Below, piece by piece: positions 50,646 to 61,984 of a DNA stretch of 64,000 nt; position 1 is the stretch's first letter; the number at the start of each line of letters is the position of its first letter. The stretch is taken from contig NZ_CP120677.1 of assembly GCF_029537395.1 (NCBI RefSeq), positions 1,984,001 through 2,048,000 on the forward strand. Reading direction: 5' to 3'. The notes under the pieces were generated by a model that was given only the letters and a program-made list of their open reading frames with translations, was not told where the DNA came from and searched no databases. Position numbers and translations under genes: made by a program. The DNA is from Tissierella sp. Yu-01. GTDB taxonomy: Bacteria; Bacillota; Clostridia; Tissierellales; Tissierellaceae.

Positions 50646-51197
50646 GTGAAAAGATTATTCTTAATTATGATTATTAGTTTATCAGTTTTTTCATTTGGAT
50701 GTACTAAAAACCAACAGGAACCTATAGAGGAGCCAACACCAATAGATGAGCCTGTTGAAAATAATACAGATAATGAGATAGAAGAAGTTGAAATTAAGCC
50801 TTCAGATAAAGTGAATGTTGAAGACTTGACTTTACTAGACGAATATAATTTTGACTTTGATAATGACGGAAATGAAGAGAAAATTTCTATATATACTGCA
50901 GCACAAAAGGATTCCAATGGCGTAATTGCTTGGGATGATGGTCAGAAGTGGCTATTTGCAGTACATGATACGGATAAAGATTATATATTATTAGACGAAT
51001 ATGTTCAATTAGGTAATATAGATTTCTTTGTATATACCGTGGATGATGATTTTCATATAGCTACTGTAGATGGAAGAACTGCTAGTTTAACACTTACAAT
51101 ATATCGCTATGATTCAGATAAAGATAGCTTTATGATGAGCACACCTTATGAAGTTTCAGGTAATGTTAACTTGATAAAGGCATCCTATGGATACTAA
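50646..51197 (+). CDS. Lipoprotein of unknown function
   Basis: A 183-residue lipoprotein with signal peptide and lipobox FSFGC (Cys19), an acidic Pro/Glu tether (about 20-55) and a C-terminal domain rich in Asp/Tyr, beginning DFDNDGNEEKISIYTA, which recalls the calcium-binding or FG-GAP-like start of VCBS-type extracellular domains. The start is GTG behind AAGGGAGG; a TATAAT box lies at 50620-50625. No clear family. Monocistronic. Confidence 0.72.
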   Translation: MKRLFLIMIISLSVFSFGCTKNQQEPIEEPTPIDEPVENNTDNEIEEVEIKPSDKVNVEDLTLLDEYNFDFDNDGNEEKISIYTAAQKDSNGVIAWDDGQKWLFAVHDTDKDYILLDEYVQLGNIDFFVYTVDDDFHIATVDGRTASLTLTIYRYDSDKDSFMMSTPYEVSGNVNLIKASYGY

Positions 51198-51226
51198 AAA
51201 TGCAGCCAATGGCTGCATTTTAGTAT
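51191..51226. terminator. Bidirectional hairpin between lipoprotein gene and pyrC
   Basis: ATACTAAAAATGCAGCC pairs with GGCTGCATTTTAGTAT (one bulged base) around AAT. It overlaps both convergent stops. Confidence 0.75.
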
Positions 51227-52398
51227 TTGATTTCTCCACCTTTAATTGTATGTTGAACCTCTCCGTAAAATTCTCTTCCATCAAATGGAGTGTTTCTTCC
51301 TTTAGATTCAAATTCATTTGAATCTACAACAATTTTCTTATCTATATCAACTAAGACTAAATCAGCATCACAGCCTATCCTTATTCTACCTTTATTTATT
51401 TTGAGTATATCTGCTGGATTAGCTGACATTACTTTAGAAAGCTTCTTTAAATCAATGTGTCCTGCTTTAACTAATGATGTATAGCATATTGAAAATGATG
51501 TTTCTAGTCCAACAAGGCCAGGGCTACCCTTTTCCTTATCTTCCTTAGTATGAGGTGCATGGTCTGTTCCTATTGCGTCTACTGTCCCGTCTGCTATAGC
51601 ATCAATAATCACTTCTACATCTTCCCTTTCTCTTATTGGAGGATTGACCTTGTAATTTGAGTCCCAAAGAGCTATATGATGAGGTGTTACGTCACAGGTT
51701 AGATGTTTATGCCCATTTTCTTTAGCTGCTCTAATAGCCTTTATTGACTCCTTAGTGCTTACATGAGTTAAATGGAGCCAACATTGAGTTACCTTAGATA
51801 GATATATGTCTCTTATGGTTATTATATTTTCCGAAACCCTATAGTCTATAGGAGTTAAATCTTCATCTTCTGAATGGACCATTAATATAAGACCTTTTTC
51901 CTTCGCCTTAACCATGGCATTATACATGACAATATTTGTATTTATGCCTTTGCCATCATCAGTAATTATTTTAATCCTATTATCTAATGTATCCAGATGA
52001 TCCAGTGTTTTACCATCGAAGTCCTTAGTTACTGATACGCATTGATGTACGTCTATTAAATTTAAATCCTTAGATTTATCTAAGACATAGTTTACTACAT
52101 CCATGCTAGAACAAATAGGGTTTGTATTTCCCATTAAGTTCACGAAGGTATATCCACCTTTAAGAGCAGCAAGGCTACCAGTAAACAAATCCTCCTTATG
52201 GGTATACCCTGGATCTCTAAAATGAGCATGTAAATCTATAAATGCAGGCATTAAAATTAGACCTTCACCACTAAATACATCACATTTATAGTCTAAATCC
52301 TTACCAAAATCTTTAATCTTTCCATCCTTTATATACAAATCCCCTAAAAAGTCCTGACTCTCATCTACAATTCTAGTTCCTTTTATTAGAAGCTCCAT
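51220..52398 (-). CDS. pyrC: Dihydroorotase
   Basis: A 392-residue amidohydrolase catalysing the third step of pyrimidine synthesis. Metal-binding motifs are [16 protein letters not shown] near the N terminus, a later MVHSED and LTHVSTKES with histidines, CDVTPHH, and [16 protein letters not shown]. Class I (Gram-positive) type. Last gene of pyrB-pyrI-pyrC; ribosome binding site AGGAGGG, 10 bp after pyrI. Confidence 0.93.
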   Translation of the reverse strand: MELLIKGTRIVDESQDFLGDLYIKDGKIKDFGKDLDYKCDVFSGEGLILMPAFIDLHAHFRDPGYTHKEDLFTGSLAALKGGYTFVNLMGNTNPICSSMDVVNYVLDKSKDLNLIDVHQCVSVTKDFDGKTLDHLDTLDNRIKIITDDGKGINTNIVMYNAMVKAKEKGLILMVHSEDEDLTPIDYRVSENIITIRDIYLSKVTQCWLHLTHVSTKESIKAIRAAKENGHKHLTCDVTPHHIALWDSNYKVNPPIREREDVEVIIDAIADGTVDAIGTDHAPHTKEDKEKGSPGLVGLETSFSICYTSLVKAGHIDLKKLSKVMSANPADILKINKGRIRIGCDADLVLVDIDKKIVVDSNEFESKGRNTPFDGREFYGEVQHTIKGGEIKY

Positions 52399-52408
52399 AT
52401 TATCCCTC

Positions 52409-52828
52409 CTAGGAATATATTTGATCGCAATACTGGCATTTATATAGGCCTTTATCCCTATTTATTAATACAAACTTATGAGTAATATCTCTTTCTTCTG
52501 CAGTTATACACCTAGGGTTCTTACATTCTATAATATTTTCTACTGTATCAGGTAATGTTAAATTTATTTTATCTATTATTACTTCATCTTCGATAATATT
52601 TACTGTAATATTTGGATCCAAAAATCCAAGCATAGCTAAGTCAATATCTATTTTGTTTTCTATTTTAATTATGTCTTTACGCCCATGTTTTTCACTAATA
52701 GCATTGATGATTAATGCTACTGTAAAATCAGCTTCATCTAATTTTAAATACTTAAATATCTTTAGTCCTAAACCTGGCTTTATATGATCAATGACTAATC
52801 CTTTTGATATACTAGTTATATTTAACAT
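52409..52828 (-). CDS. pyrI: Aspartate carbamoyltransferase regulatory subunit
   Basis: A 139-residue regulatory chain. The N terminus [21 protein letters not shown] binds allosteric nucleotides in the family, and the C-terminal zinc domain has the four cysteines of CKNPRC and CQYC. PyrI joins PyrB to form an allosteric enzyme; in Gram-positives it is found in Clostridia but not in Bacillus. It overlaps the pyrB stop by one base. Confidence 0.93.
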   Translation of the reverse strand: MLNITSISKGLVIDHIKPGLGLKIFKYLKLDEADFTVALIINAISEKHGRKDIIKIENKIDIDLAMLGFLDPNITVNIIEDEVIIDKINLTLPDTVENIIECKNPRCITAEERDITHKFVLINRDKGLYKCQYCDQIYS

Positions 52829-53751
52829 TATCTCACCCCCAGTAATTTAGCTATTAATGCCATACGTACGTACATTCCATTCTTAACTTGTTGAAAATAC
52901 TTAGCTCTTGGATCCGCATCCACTTCCATACTGATTTCATTTACTCTAGGAAGAGGATGCAAAATAGCCAAATCATCTTTCGCACTTTCCAATTTCCTCA
53001 AATCCAATATATAGCTATCCTTTAATCTTATATAATCAGCCTCATTGAAAAATCTTTCCTTTTGAACTCTTGTCATATATAGAATATCTAGTTCTCCAAT
53101 TACATCTTCTAGTCTTTCGCCTTCTACATAGTTTAAGCCATGCTGACCTAAAACCTCTGTCTTAATATATTCAGGCACTTGTAATTCTATAGGTGAAATC
53201 AAAATAAATCTAATATTTTCATATCTTGACATAGCTTTAATTAATGAATGAACAGTTCTCCCAAATTGCAGGTCACCACAAAATCCTATAGTTAGATTAT
53301 TAAGACTTCCCTTAGATTCTAAAATTGTATATAGATCTGTCAATGTCTGGGTTGGATGCTGATGTCCACCATCTCCTGCATTTATTAAAGGTACTGGACA
53401 ATATTTAGCACCATATTGTGGAGCCCCTTCCTTATGATGTCTCATGGCTATTATATCTGCATATGAACCTACAGTTCTTAGTGTATCTGCAAGACTTTCA
53501 CCCTTTTTTACAGAACTAGAGCCTGGCTCAGAGAACCCGATAACCTTTCCACCCAATCTTAACATTGCGGCTTCAAAACTAAATCTGGTTCTTGTGCTAG
53601 GCTCATAAAATAAAGTACCAAGTATTTTTCCATCACAAAGATGGGCAAACTCCTCTGGCCTGTTAATAATTTCCTTTGTAAAGGCAAAGATACTGTCCAA
53701 TTCTTCAGTAGTAAAATCTCTTGGGTCAACTAGGTTTCTTCCTTTTAGCAT
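52828..53751 (-). CDS. pyrB: Aspartate carbamoyltransferase catalytic subunit
   Basis: A 307-residue enzyme of the second step of pyrimidine synthesis. Carbamoyl-phosphate loop [16 protein letters not shown], the [11 protein letters not shown] segment, and [12 protein letters not shown] near the C terminus are intact. First gene of the pyr operon, behind AAGGAGG. The leader contains a PyrR-type attenuator. Confidence 0.95.
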   Translation of the reverse strand: MLKGRNLVDPRDFTTEELDSIFAFTKEIINRPEEFAHLCDGKILGTLFYEPSTRTRFSFEAAMLRLGGKVIGFSEPGSSSVKKGESLADTLRTVGSYADIIAMRHHKEGAPQYGAKYCPVPLINAGDGGHQHPTQTLTDLYTILESKGSLNNLTIGFCGDLQFGRTVHSLIKAMSRYENIRFILISPIELQVPEYIKTEVLGQHGLNYVEGERLEDVIGELDILYMTRVQKERFFNEADYIRLKDSYILDLRKLESAKDDLAILHPLPRVNEISMEVDADPRAKYFQQVKNGMYVRMALIAKLLGVR

Positions 53752-53794
53752 ATTTGTTTCCTCCTTTATATGGTTACCCTTAAAGGACTTGCGC

Positions 53795-53885
53795 TAAAAA
53801 AAATGCCTTCCCTTGGGAAGGCATAAGTATGCTTAAAATAACGCTGGCCTTACCAATCTCTCGGATTGATTTAAAGGTATCTTTA
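53795..53885 (-). promoter_or_regulatory. PyrR-type attenuator in the pyr leader
   Basis: The transcript begins with CCTT-TAA-ATCAATC, CGAGA and GATTGGT-AAGG (53879-53847), the asymmetric-bulge hairpin with a CNGAGA-type loop bound by PyrR. It is followed by a terminator with a 10-bp stem (ATGCCTTCCC with its complement, 53803-53824) and eight Ts. UMP-loaded PyrR would favour termination. No pyrR gene is in the window. Confidence 0.82.
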
Positions 53886-53889
53886 AATG

Positions 53890-53918
53890 AAGATAACACA
53901 TTTATATCTTGTTGTCAA
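53890..53918 (-). promoter_or_regulatory. pyr operon promoter
   Basis: A perfect TTGACA (53918-53913) and TATCTT (53895-53890) are 17 bp apart. Transcription would begin near 53883, so the PyrR hairpin forms the extreme 5' end of the RNA. Confidence 0.8.
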
Positions 53919-54029
53919 TTTAAATATTACTCTAGTTCTATTGGTATATATTCACTATTATTTATTATTAGTGCATATGTTATAATAATTGCATCAATAT
54001 ATTTTGGATAATTTATAGGAGGTGAAGAA

Positions 54030-54659
54030 ATGTCCAAGTTACTTCTGGTTATAATTATTGGCTATTTTATGGGATGTTTACAATGGTCCTATTTTCTTAG
54101 TAAGGGCATTAAAAAGATGGATATAAGAGCAGTTGGTTTTGGCAATGCAGGGGCGTCTAATACAGTTAGTGTTTTTGGTTGGAAAATGGGAGTTGCTGTT
54201 GCACTTCTTGATATACTAAAGGCTGTTGCTTCATTATTAATCATTAGATATTTGTTTAAGATTTCTTTTATAGAAAATAACATGTTTAGCCTATATTTAA
54301 ATGGAACAGGGGTCATACTAGGTCACAACTATCCATTCTTTATGCAATTTAAAGGTGGTAAAGGAACCGCCTCAACATTGGGCATGTTATTTGGTATAGA
54401 CTATAGAATTGGTATTATTGGATTTTTAATAATATTAATATTTACATTTGCAACGGATTATATTGCTTTAGGAACTATGGCTTTAGTATCTTTCTTCATA
54501 TTAGCTACCATTTATCTTGATTTTGGTACTGCTTGTATCTTAATTGCAGTTTTTATAGCACTGCAAAGTATGTATAAACACTTACCGAATTTCAAAAGAA
54601 TAAAAACTAAAGAAGAAAGTCGATTAAGAGATGTTTTAAAGAGAAAATCAAGAGCGTAA
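54030..54659 (+). CDS. plsY: PlsY-family acyl-phosphate glycerol-3-phosphate acyltransferase
   Basis: A 209-residue membrane enzyme with about five to six helices that begins phospholipid synthesis by acylating glycerol 3-phosphate. The three active-site loops are seen: FGNAGASNTVSVFGW, GHNYPFFMQFKGGKGTAST, and a C-terminal LPNFKRI region in place of the usual end loop. The first serine-rich loop (SGNIGATN-like in classical PlsY) is somewhat changed. Ribosome binding site AGGAGGTG. A TATAAT box lies at 53981-53986 with a weak -35. Confidence 0.82.
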   Translation: MSKLLLVIIIGYFMGCLQWSYFLSKGIKKMDIRAVGFGNAGASNTVSVFGWKMGVAVALLDILKAVASLLIIRYLFKISFIENNMFSLYLNGTGVILGHNYPFFMQFKGGKGTASTLGMLFGIDYRIGIIGFLIILIFTFATDYIALGTMALVSFFILATIYLDFGTACILIAVFIALQSMYKHLPNFKRIKTKEESRLRDVLKRKSRA

Positions 54660-54671
54660 TATTGAAAAAAT

Positions 54672-54708
54672 AAAAACTCCAGCTAATAAAATAATAGCTG
54701 GAGTTTTT
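54672..54708. terminator. Bidirectional terminator between plsY and atpC
   Basis: AAAAACTCCAGCTA and TAGCTGGAGTTTTT form a 14-bp perfect stem with a nine-base loop between the convergent genes. Confidence 0.85.
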
Positions 54709-55117
54709 ATCGCTCTTTTTTATGAAGTTCTGATACTTCAATACGATTCATTGCACGTCGAAGGGACAGCTGAGCTTGAACTACGTCCACACCATGATCC
54801 CTATTCAAGGCTTCTTCAGCCCTTCTTTTATCCTCCACGGCACCTTCAATATCTATTTCATGAGGCCATTCTGCCCTCTTTGTCACTACAATGGTATAGT
54901 CCCCATCAACACTGATATAGCCATCCTCTATTGCAGCTATAAAAATGTCTTTCCCCTGATATATCTTGATTTTCCCCATTTTTAGCGGAGTTATCAAAGG
55001 CGCTCTTCCTTTAAGTATTGCCAGCTCTCCCTCAACTCCCCTAACTATAACCTTGTTAATATCATCAGAAAAAAACTCCCTTTCAGGGGTTACAATATTA
55101 AGATGGAATATACTCAT
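54707..55117 (-). CDS. atpC: ATP synthase epsilon subunit
   Basis: A 136-residue central-stalk subunit. The N-terminal beta barrel begins FHLNIVTPEREFFSDDI, with GELAILKGRAPLITPLK; the C-terminal helical hairpin has EALNRDHGVDVVQAQLSLRRAMNRI. It couples rotation and can inhibit ATP hydrolysis. Last gene of the nine-gene atp unit, just after atpD. Confidence 0.95.
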   Translation of the reverse strand: MSIFHLNIVTPEREFFSDDINKVIVRGVEGELAILKGRAPLITPLKMGKIKIYQGKDIFIAAIEDGYISVDGDYTIVVTKRAEWPHEIDIEGAVEDKRRAEEALNRDHGVDVVQAQLSLRRAMNRIEVSELHKKER

Positions 55118-55119
55118 AT

Positions 55120-57386
<2,267 letters not shown>

Positions 57387-57403
57387 ATTTTCACCACCTA
57401 GCT

Positions 57404-58915
57404 TTACGTAAAGCTAAATATTTTTTCAAATTCCTTTAAAGCTAATATAATATTTCCTTCCGTTTCTTCTGTTAAATCTCTAGTTTCCCTAATATTCAAT
57501 ATTATATGAGGGAAATTACCTTCAACAAATTTAATAAATTCATCTGTAAATTTTGTAACCATATTTACAGGAATATCTAAAAGATATTGATTAATAACCG
57601 CATAAAGAATAATAACCTGATATTCAACATTCATAGGTGAATATTGAGGTTGTTTAAGAATTTCCATTATTCTTTCTCCCTGATCCAATCTCACTCTAGT
57701 ATCCTTATCCAATTCGGAACCGAATTGAGCAAATGCTGCTAACTCCCTGTACTGTGCAAGTTCAAGTTTTAATCTTCCAGATACCTTTTTCATAGCTTTT
57801 GTTTGAGCTGAACTACCAACTCTCGATACGGAAAGTCCTGTATTTATGGCTGGTCTCTGACCTACAAAGAAAAGGTCTGTCTCGAGAAAAATTTGACCAT
57901 CTGTTATTGAAATAACATTAGTAGGAATGTATGCAGATATGTCCCCATCAAGGGTTTCAACTATTGGCAAGGCTGTTATGGAACCGCCGCCGTGTATATC
58001 ATCGAGCTTTGCTGCTCTTTCCAGTAACCTTGAATGCAAATAGAAAACATCCCCAGGGTATGCTTCTCTACCTGGTGATCTTCTAAGTAATAGTGACATA
58101 GTCCTATAGGCAACAGCGTGTTTAGACAAGTCATCATATACAATCAGAACATCCTTACCATTGTACATAAACTCCTCCGCTATAGTTACTCCTGCATAAG
58201 GTGCGATATACTGTAACGGTGCTAATTCACTGGCAGTTGATGAAACTACAATGGTATAATCCATTGCGTCATTCTGCTTTAACACTTCAACAATTTGAGC
58301 AACAGTTGATCTTTTCTGACCAATAGCTACATATATACAGATTACATCGTGATCCTTTTGATTTATAATAGTATCTATAGCCAATGCAGTCTTTCCTGTC
58401 TGTCTATCACCAATAATCAACTCTCTTTGACCTCGCCCTATTGGGAACATAGAATCAATTGCTCTTATTCCAGTATGAAGCGGCTCATTAACAGACTTTC
58501 TATCATTTATACCTGGAGCCATATTCTCAATTGCTCTATATTTACTAGCACTGATACTACCTTTACCGTCAATAGGATGACCAAGAGAATTTACTACTCT
58601 TCCAATAAGTTCTTCACCAACAGGAACTTCTACTATTCTTCCAGTCCTTTTTACAATGTCTCCTTCTTTAATGCCCCTGTCATTTCCTAATAACACACAG
58701 CTAACGCTATCAAGTTCCAAGTTTAAAGCCATACCATAGACTTCACCAGGAAATTCAATAAGCTCTCCAGACATACAGGCATCAAGACCATCAATTTGTG
58801 CAATACCGTCACCTACCTGAATAACCGTTCCTGTATCTACTAAATTCACATTTTTTTCATATTTTTTTATTTGTTCCTTTATTAATAAACTTATATCTAC
58901 TGAATTTAATGACAT
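57404..58915 (-). CDS. atpA: ATP synthase alpha subunit
   Basis: A 503-residue non-catalytic nucleotide-binding subunit. Walker [14 protein letters not shown], the [10 protein letters not shown] lead-in and [31 protein letters not shown] with the arginine finger are intact. Ribosome binding site GAGGTTAG, 17 bp after atpH. Confidence 0.97.
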   Translation of the reverse strand: MSLNSVDISLLIKEQIKKYEKNVNLVDTGTVIQVGDGIAQIDGLDACMSGELIEFPGEVYGMALNLELDSVSCVLLGNDRGIKEGDIVKRTGRIVEVPVGEELIGRVVNSLGHPIDGKGSISASKYRAIENMAPGINDRKSVNEPLHTGIRAIDSMFPIGRGQRELIIGDRQTGKTALAIDTIINQKDHDVICIYVAIGQKRSTVAQIVEVLKQNDAMDYTIVVSSTASELAPLQYIAPYAGVTIAEEFMYNGKDVLIVYDDLSKHAVAYRTMSLLLRRSPGREAYPGDVFYLHSRLLERAAKLDDIHGGGSITALPIVETLDGDISAYIPTNVISITDGQIFLETDLFFVGQRPAINTGLSVSRVGSSAQTKAMKKVSGRLKLELAQYRELAAFAQFGSELDKDTRVRLDQGERIMEILKQPQYSPMNVEYQVIILYAVINQYLLDIPVNMVTKFTDEFIKFVEGNFPHIILNIRETRDLTEETEGNIILALKEFEKIFSFT

Positions 58916-58932
58916 CTTCTAACCTCAGCTTC

Positions 58933-59433
58933 CTATAATGATACCTCTTTTAAAGTTTTGCTAATGGATCTAAGTTCATTTCCCAATGTTGCATCCATTA
59001 TCTTATCTCCAACCTTTAAAAGAACTCCACCTATAATAGATGTATCTACTTCATTTATTAGCATTACATCCTTGTTAAGTTTTTCATACAAGACCTTACT
59101 TAGCTTTTCCTGAGCATGTTCATCCATTGGTACTGCTGTTATTGCTGTAACAGTTACCACATCAGTATATTTAAGAAATAATTTCTTCAATAATATTAAC
59201 ATTTGTTCTGATACATTATCTTTGAAGGTATTGTCTATTAAGCTTCTTTTCTCATTCTCTTTTATATCTGGATTCATCAACAAATCCACAAATTCAGTTT
59301 CTTTTTCCAGGATCTCCTTTACAAAATCTAATTCCTTCTGAGAATCCGCTTTTTTATAAAGCTCCAGACTGGCATCAATTAATGAAAAATCGCTTGCTAA
59401 TGTGTAATCAATTCTCTTGTTTAGCTTAGCCAT
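58933..59433 (-). CDS. atpH: ATP synthase delta subunit
   Basis: A 166-residue peripheral-stalk subunit with the usual helical N terminus and the C-terminal INEVDTSIIGGVLLKVGDKIMDATLGNELRSI signature. It overlaps atpF by 13 bp. Confidence 0.92.
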   Translation of the reverse strand: MAKLNKRIDYTLASDFSLIDASLELYKKADSQKELDFVKEILEKETEFVDLLMNPDIKENEKRSLIDNTFKDNVSEQMLILLKKLFLKYTDVVTVTAITAVPMDEHAQEKLSKVLYEKLNKDVMLINEVDTSIIGGVLLKVGDKIMDATLGNELRSISKTLKEVSL

Positions 59434-59936
59434 TCTGATGTACCTACCTCATCAATAAATTTATCAATAAGATAATTCTGTTTATCTACACTTATTTGCT
59501 CTTCCATTATCTTAGATGCAATCAAAACAGCTATGTCTACCGATTGAAGTTTAATTTCTTCTAAAGCATCCTTCTTTTGTTTTTCAACTTCCTTCTGAGC
59601 TTTAACAATAATCTCTCTAGCTTCCTTTTTTGCTTCTAATAGTATGTTCTCCTTCATTTCTTCACCGAATTTTCTGGAATTTTCAATTATCTCCTGAGCC
59701 TGACGCTGTGCTTCGCTTATATAGGCCTCTTGCTCTTGTTTTATGGCTATTGCTTGTTCCTTTAGAGATTTAGCATCATTAATTTCCGATTGAATTAGAT
59801 TTCTTCTTTCTTGTAAATACATATTTACAGGTACATATAAGAATTTTTTATAAACTACATACAAAATAACTAAAGTAATAGCAGTAATAATCATACTCTT
59901 CAACTCTGGTATAACCAGTACTTGATAATCACCCAA
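59421..59936 (-). CDS. atpF: ATP synthase b subunit
   Basis: A 171-residue stator subunit: one membrane helix (about residues 10-30, MIITAITLVILYVVYKKFLY) then a long charged coiled coil (about 40-150) and a C terminus that meets delta. The start is TTG behind AGGAGG. The 70-bp gap between this gene and atpE contains a dispersed repeat. Confidence 0.93.
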   Translation of the reverse strand: MGDYQVLVIPELKSMIITAITLVILYVVYKKFLYVPVNMYLQERRNLIQSEINDAKSLKEQAIAIKQEQEAYISEAQRQAQEIIENSRKFGEEMKENILLEAKKEAREIIVKAQKEVEKQKKDALEEIKLQSVDIAVLIASKIMEEQISVDKQNYLIDKFIDEVGTSEWLS

Positions 59937-59950
59937 AATAACACCTCCTG

Positions 59951-59999
59951 TATCGGGAATACATCTATTTATACAATTGCATCACACCACTGCAACGAG
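59951..59999. repeat. Interspersed repeat, copy 2, within the atp operon
   Basis: TATCGG (59951-59956) and CATCACACCACTGCAACGAG (59980-59999) match the element at 16624-16669; the 20-base block is identical. It lies between atpE and atpF, so it is in the mRNA. The flanking palindromic arms of copy 1 are not kept here. Confidence 0.6.
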
Positions 60000-60006
60000 T
60001 TACTCC

Positions 60007-60276
60007 TTATAAAGCAGCTAATAAAGGTTGTACAAATAGTAGTATTATAGCTATTACTAAACCATAAATAGCATTAGTCTCTGTTATTGCTTGCCCTAAA
60101 ACCATAGTTCTAGTTATCTCTGCAGAAGCTTCTGGTTGTCTTCCTACTGCTTCACATGCTTTCGCTGCCGCCATACCTTGACCTAATGCACCAAAACTCC
60201 CTGCTAACATGCAGATACTAGCAGCTATTGCTGACATTCCTAATACAAATGCTTCACTTGATATACCTTGTAACAT
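60007..60276 (-). CDS. atpE: ATP synthase c subunit, Na+-type ligands
   Basis: An 89-residue two-helix proteolipid that forms the rotor ring. Helix 1 ends GALGQGMAAAKA with Gln33, and helix 2 has GQAITETNAIYGLV with Glu66, Thr67 and Tyr71. These align with Gln32, Glu65, Ser66 and Tyr70 of the Ilyobacter tartaricus Na+ ring; the proline of that ring (Pro28) is a glycine here. The ligand set favours Na+ coupling, as expected beside a Na+-pumping decarboxylase, but direct proof is biochemical. Confidence 0.95.
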   Translation of the reverse strand: MLQGISSEAFVLGMSAIAASICMLAGSFGALGQGMAAAKACEAVGRQPEASAEITRTMVLGQAITETNAIYGLVIAIILLFVQPLLAAL

Positions 60277-60297
60277 TATAATTCCTCCTCTAATTTG

Positions 60298-60933
60298 TCA
60301 TTTTACTGCCCCATCTATAAATATCATTGTTAACATAACAAAAATGTAAGCCTGTAAAAGACCTGTAAATATATCGAAATACAAACGAAGTGGTGCTGTC
60401 ACTAATGGCGAAAAATACCCTAAGGCACCATGAAGTAATGCCATAATTAAAGAACCACTCATTATATTTCCAAAGAGACGAAAGGACATGGATATAGGGT
60501 TTGCAATCTCAGATATAATATTTATTGGAGTCAATAAAGGAACAGGTTCTGTAAAACTTTTACCATATCCAACTAAACCACCATAGCTTCTAAATTTAAC
60601 TACTTGAACTAAAGCAAATACAAAAAGTGCTAAAGTTAGTGTAATACTATAGTCCGATGTAGGTGATGCCAGTCCTATTAAACCAAATATATTTGCAACT
60701 GCTAAATAACTCATTAAAGTTATCATAAGTGGTGCAAATTTCATGCCTTTTTCACCCATATTACTTTTTACCATATCATTGATAAATTCTACAAACATTT
60801 CAATTATATTTAAAAAATTTGATGGAGCCTTATCTACTTTAGCCTTTTTTACTTTAATATTCACTACAATAGCAAATATGGATAGTGCAAGAACTACTAA
60901 TATTCCATTCATTACTGTTTCTGATAAACCCAT
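60298..60933 (-). CDS. atpB: ATP synthase a subunit
   Basis: A 211-residue membrane stator with about five to six helices. The essential arginine is in MSFRLFGNIMSG, and the C-terminal FDIFTGLLQAYIFVMLTMIFI is conserved. The ATG at 60933 is chosen because AAGGAG lies eight bases upstream; a GTG two codons earlier is too close to it. Lies 21 bp before atpE. Confidence 0.93.
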   Translation of the reverse strand: MGLSETVMNGILVVLALSIFAIVVNIKVKKAKVDKAPSNFLNIIEMFVEFINDMVKSNMGEKGMKFAPLMITLMSYLAVANIFGLIGLASPTSDYSITLTLALFVFALVQVVKFRSYGGLVGYGKSFTEPVPLLTPINIISEIANPISMSFRLFGNIMSGSLIMALLHGALGYFSPLVTAPLRLYFDIFTGLLQAYIFVMLTMIFIDGAVK

Positions 60934-60974
60934 TTTCACAACTCCTTGCCTAAAAATTCATGTTGATTTCTTGA

Positions 60975-61346
60975 TTATTTTAAAAAGTACTTATCAATAA
61001 TACTCAAAATATAAATGGAACCTTTTACCATATTCAAACCTAGAAAGGTACCAAATAGATTAAGATATTCTGCAAGGGCAGAAACTAATAAAACAATAAA
61101 ATATATTGTAAATCTAAAGAAATAATTGAAATAGGCACGACTTTTTGCCTTTGATGGTTCCATCTTAATCAACTTATTAGCTGAATCATTTATCAAATAA
61201 AAAGTTAATACATTGATAGATGCACCAAATATATATCCTAAAATAATAGGTCTTGGATTTTTGAAAAGAAATGCCATAAATCCCACAATAAATAGACTTA
61301 ATATGACTACAACTTTTGATACCTTAAATACGAGGTCTTTGTTCAT
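60975..61346 (-). CDS. atpI: AtpI-like ATP synthase assembly protein
   Basis: A 123-residue membrane protein with four hydrophobic segments. The pattern GYIFGASINVLTFYLINDSANK and the position just ahead of atpB match AtpI, which aids c-ring assembly or Mg2+ supply. The family is poorly conserved, so identity rests mostly on context. Confidence 0.78.
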   Translation of the reverse strand: MNKDLVFKVSKVVVILSLFIVGFMAFLFKNPRPIILGYIFGASINVLTFYLINDSANKLIKMEPSKAKSRAYFNYFFRFTIYFIVLLVSALAEYLNLFGTFLGLNMVKGSIYILSIIDKYFLK

Positions 61347-61466
61347 AGGGGGTCACTTCCTACTTTTAGATTAACGGCTCATGAATACGCTTTCTAATGC
61401 TAGTACTAATTTGAAGTTTTATTCATGGCTAGTATTCTTTAGAAGGATTAATCCTTCTAAAAAATT

Positions 61467-61712
61467 CTATTCCTTTGAAGCTTGCTTATCATTGGTCACT
61501 GATACAACTTCTTCTTCCTTTAATCTATCGTAATGTTCACTTTCGAACATCTTTTTCTCATAAGATTCCATGCTCATGACAACCATATCTCCATAACCAT
61601 TCTTGGTTAAAAAAACCGGCTCATGAGTCTCGTGTACCAGCTTTGAAATATCAGCAAAATGATTTCTCAAATCTGAAATCGGACGAATATGTGGCAATTT
61701 GTACACCCCCAT
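61467..61712 (-). CDS. Solitary Phd/YefM-family antitoxin-like protein
   Basis: An 81-residue protein with the Phd/YefM N-terminal DNA-binding fold: PHIRPISDLRNHFADISKLVHETHEPVFLTKNGYGDMVVMSMESYEKK. The C terminus is charged and lacks a clear toxin-binding extension. No toxin reading frame lies in the 120 bp before atpI or upstream, so it is unpaired. The ATG at 61712 lacks a ribosome binding site; a TTG at 61697, behind GGGGGTG, is a good alternative and gives MPHIRPISDLRN. It precedes the atp operon on the same strand, so it may act as its regulator or be an orphan antitoxin. The gap 61347-61466 holds CATGAATA/TATTCATG arms and the palindrome AGAAGGATTAATCCTTCT (61441-61458). Confidence 0.82.
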   Translation of the reverse strand: MGVYKLPHIRPISDLRNHFADISKLVHETHEPVFLTKNGYGDMVVMSMESYEKKMFESEHYDRLKEEEVVSVTNDKQASKE

Positions 61713-61724
61713 TATACATGTACA
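61700..61724. promoter_or_regulatory. Paired TGTACA motifs at the antitoxin start
   Basis: TGTACA occurs at 61700-61705 and 61719-61724, 19 bp apart, on both sides of the start codon. TGTACA is the core of the YefM operator palindromes described in E. coli, so these are candidate autoregulatory sites for the antitoxin-like protein. Confidence 0.5.
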
Positions 61725-61778
61725 TTATGAAATTAACATGAACAACTTTATCATTTTAGTGACACTTTAGTAATCCTA

Positions 61779-61807
61779 ATATTATCATAATTATGATATG
61801 CGGTCAA
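61779..61807 (-). promoter_or_regulatory. Promoter of the antitoxin/atp unit with internal palindrome
   Basis: TTGACC (61807-61802) and TAATAT (61784-61779) are 17 bp apart on the minus strand. The spacer contains the perfect 16-bp palindrome TATCATAATTATGATA (61783-61798), a likely repressor site. No other atp promoter of comparable quality was seen, so the antitoxin-like gene and atp genes may share it. Confidence 0.6.
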
Positions 61808-61984
61808 CGAAAAATTTTACAATAACACTACATGTAGGTAAAATCTCAAGATACATACCACAGCTTGTTGTATCGATATAAGCTTTAATTATAAATGGCA
61901 TGTTCATAATCATATGTTATAATATTACCATTATAGTTAAAAAAATATGCAAATTATTTCTAAAGAAGATAACAAGGACGTGAT

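Noticed and set aside
53829-54011. A 60-codon plus-strand frame upstream of plsY
   Set aside because: It covers the pyr promoter and PyrR attenuator, lacks a ribosome binding site and has no recognisable product.
61347-61466. A toxin gene to pair with the Phd/YefM-like protein
   Set aside because: No reading frame of RelE, Doc or YoeB size fits the 120-bp gap, and the flanking genes are atpI and the AraC sensor regulator.
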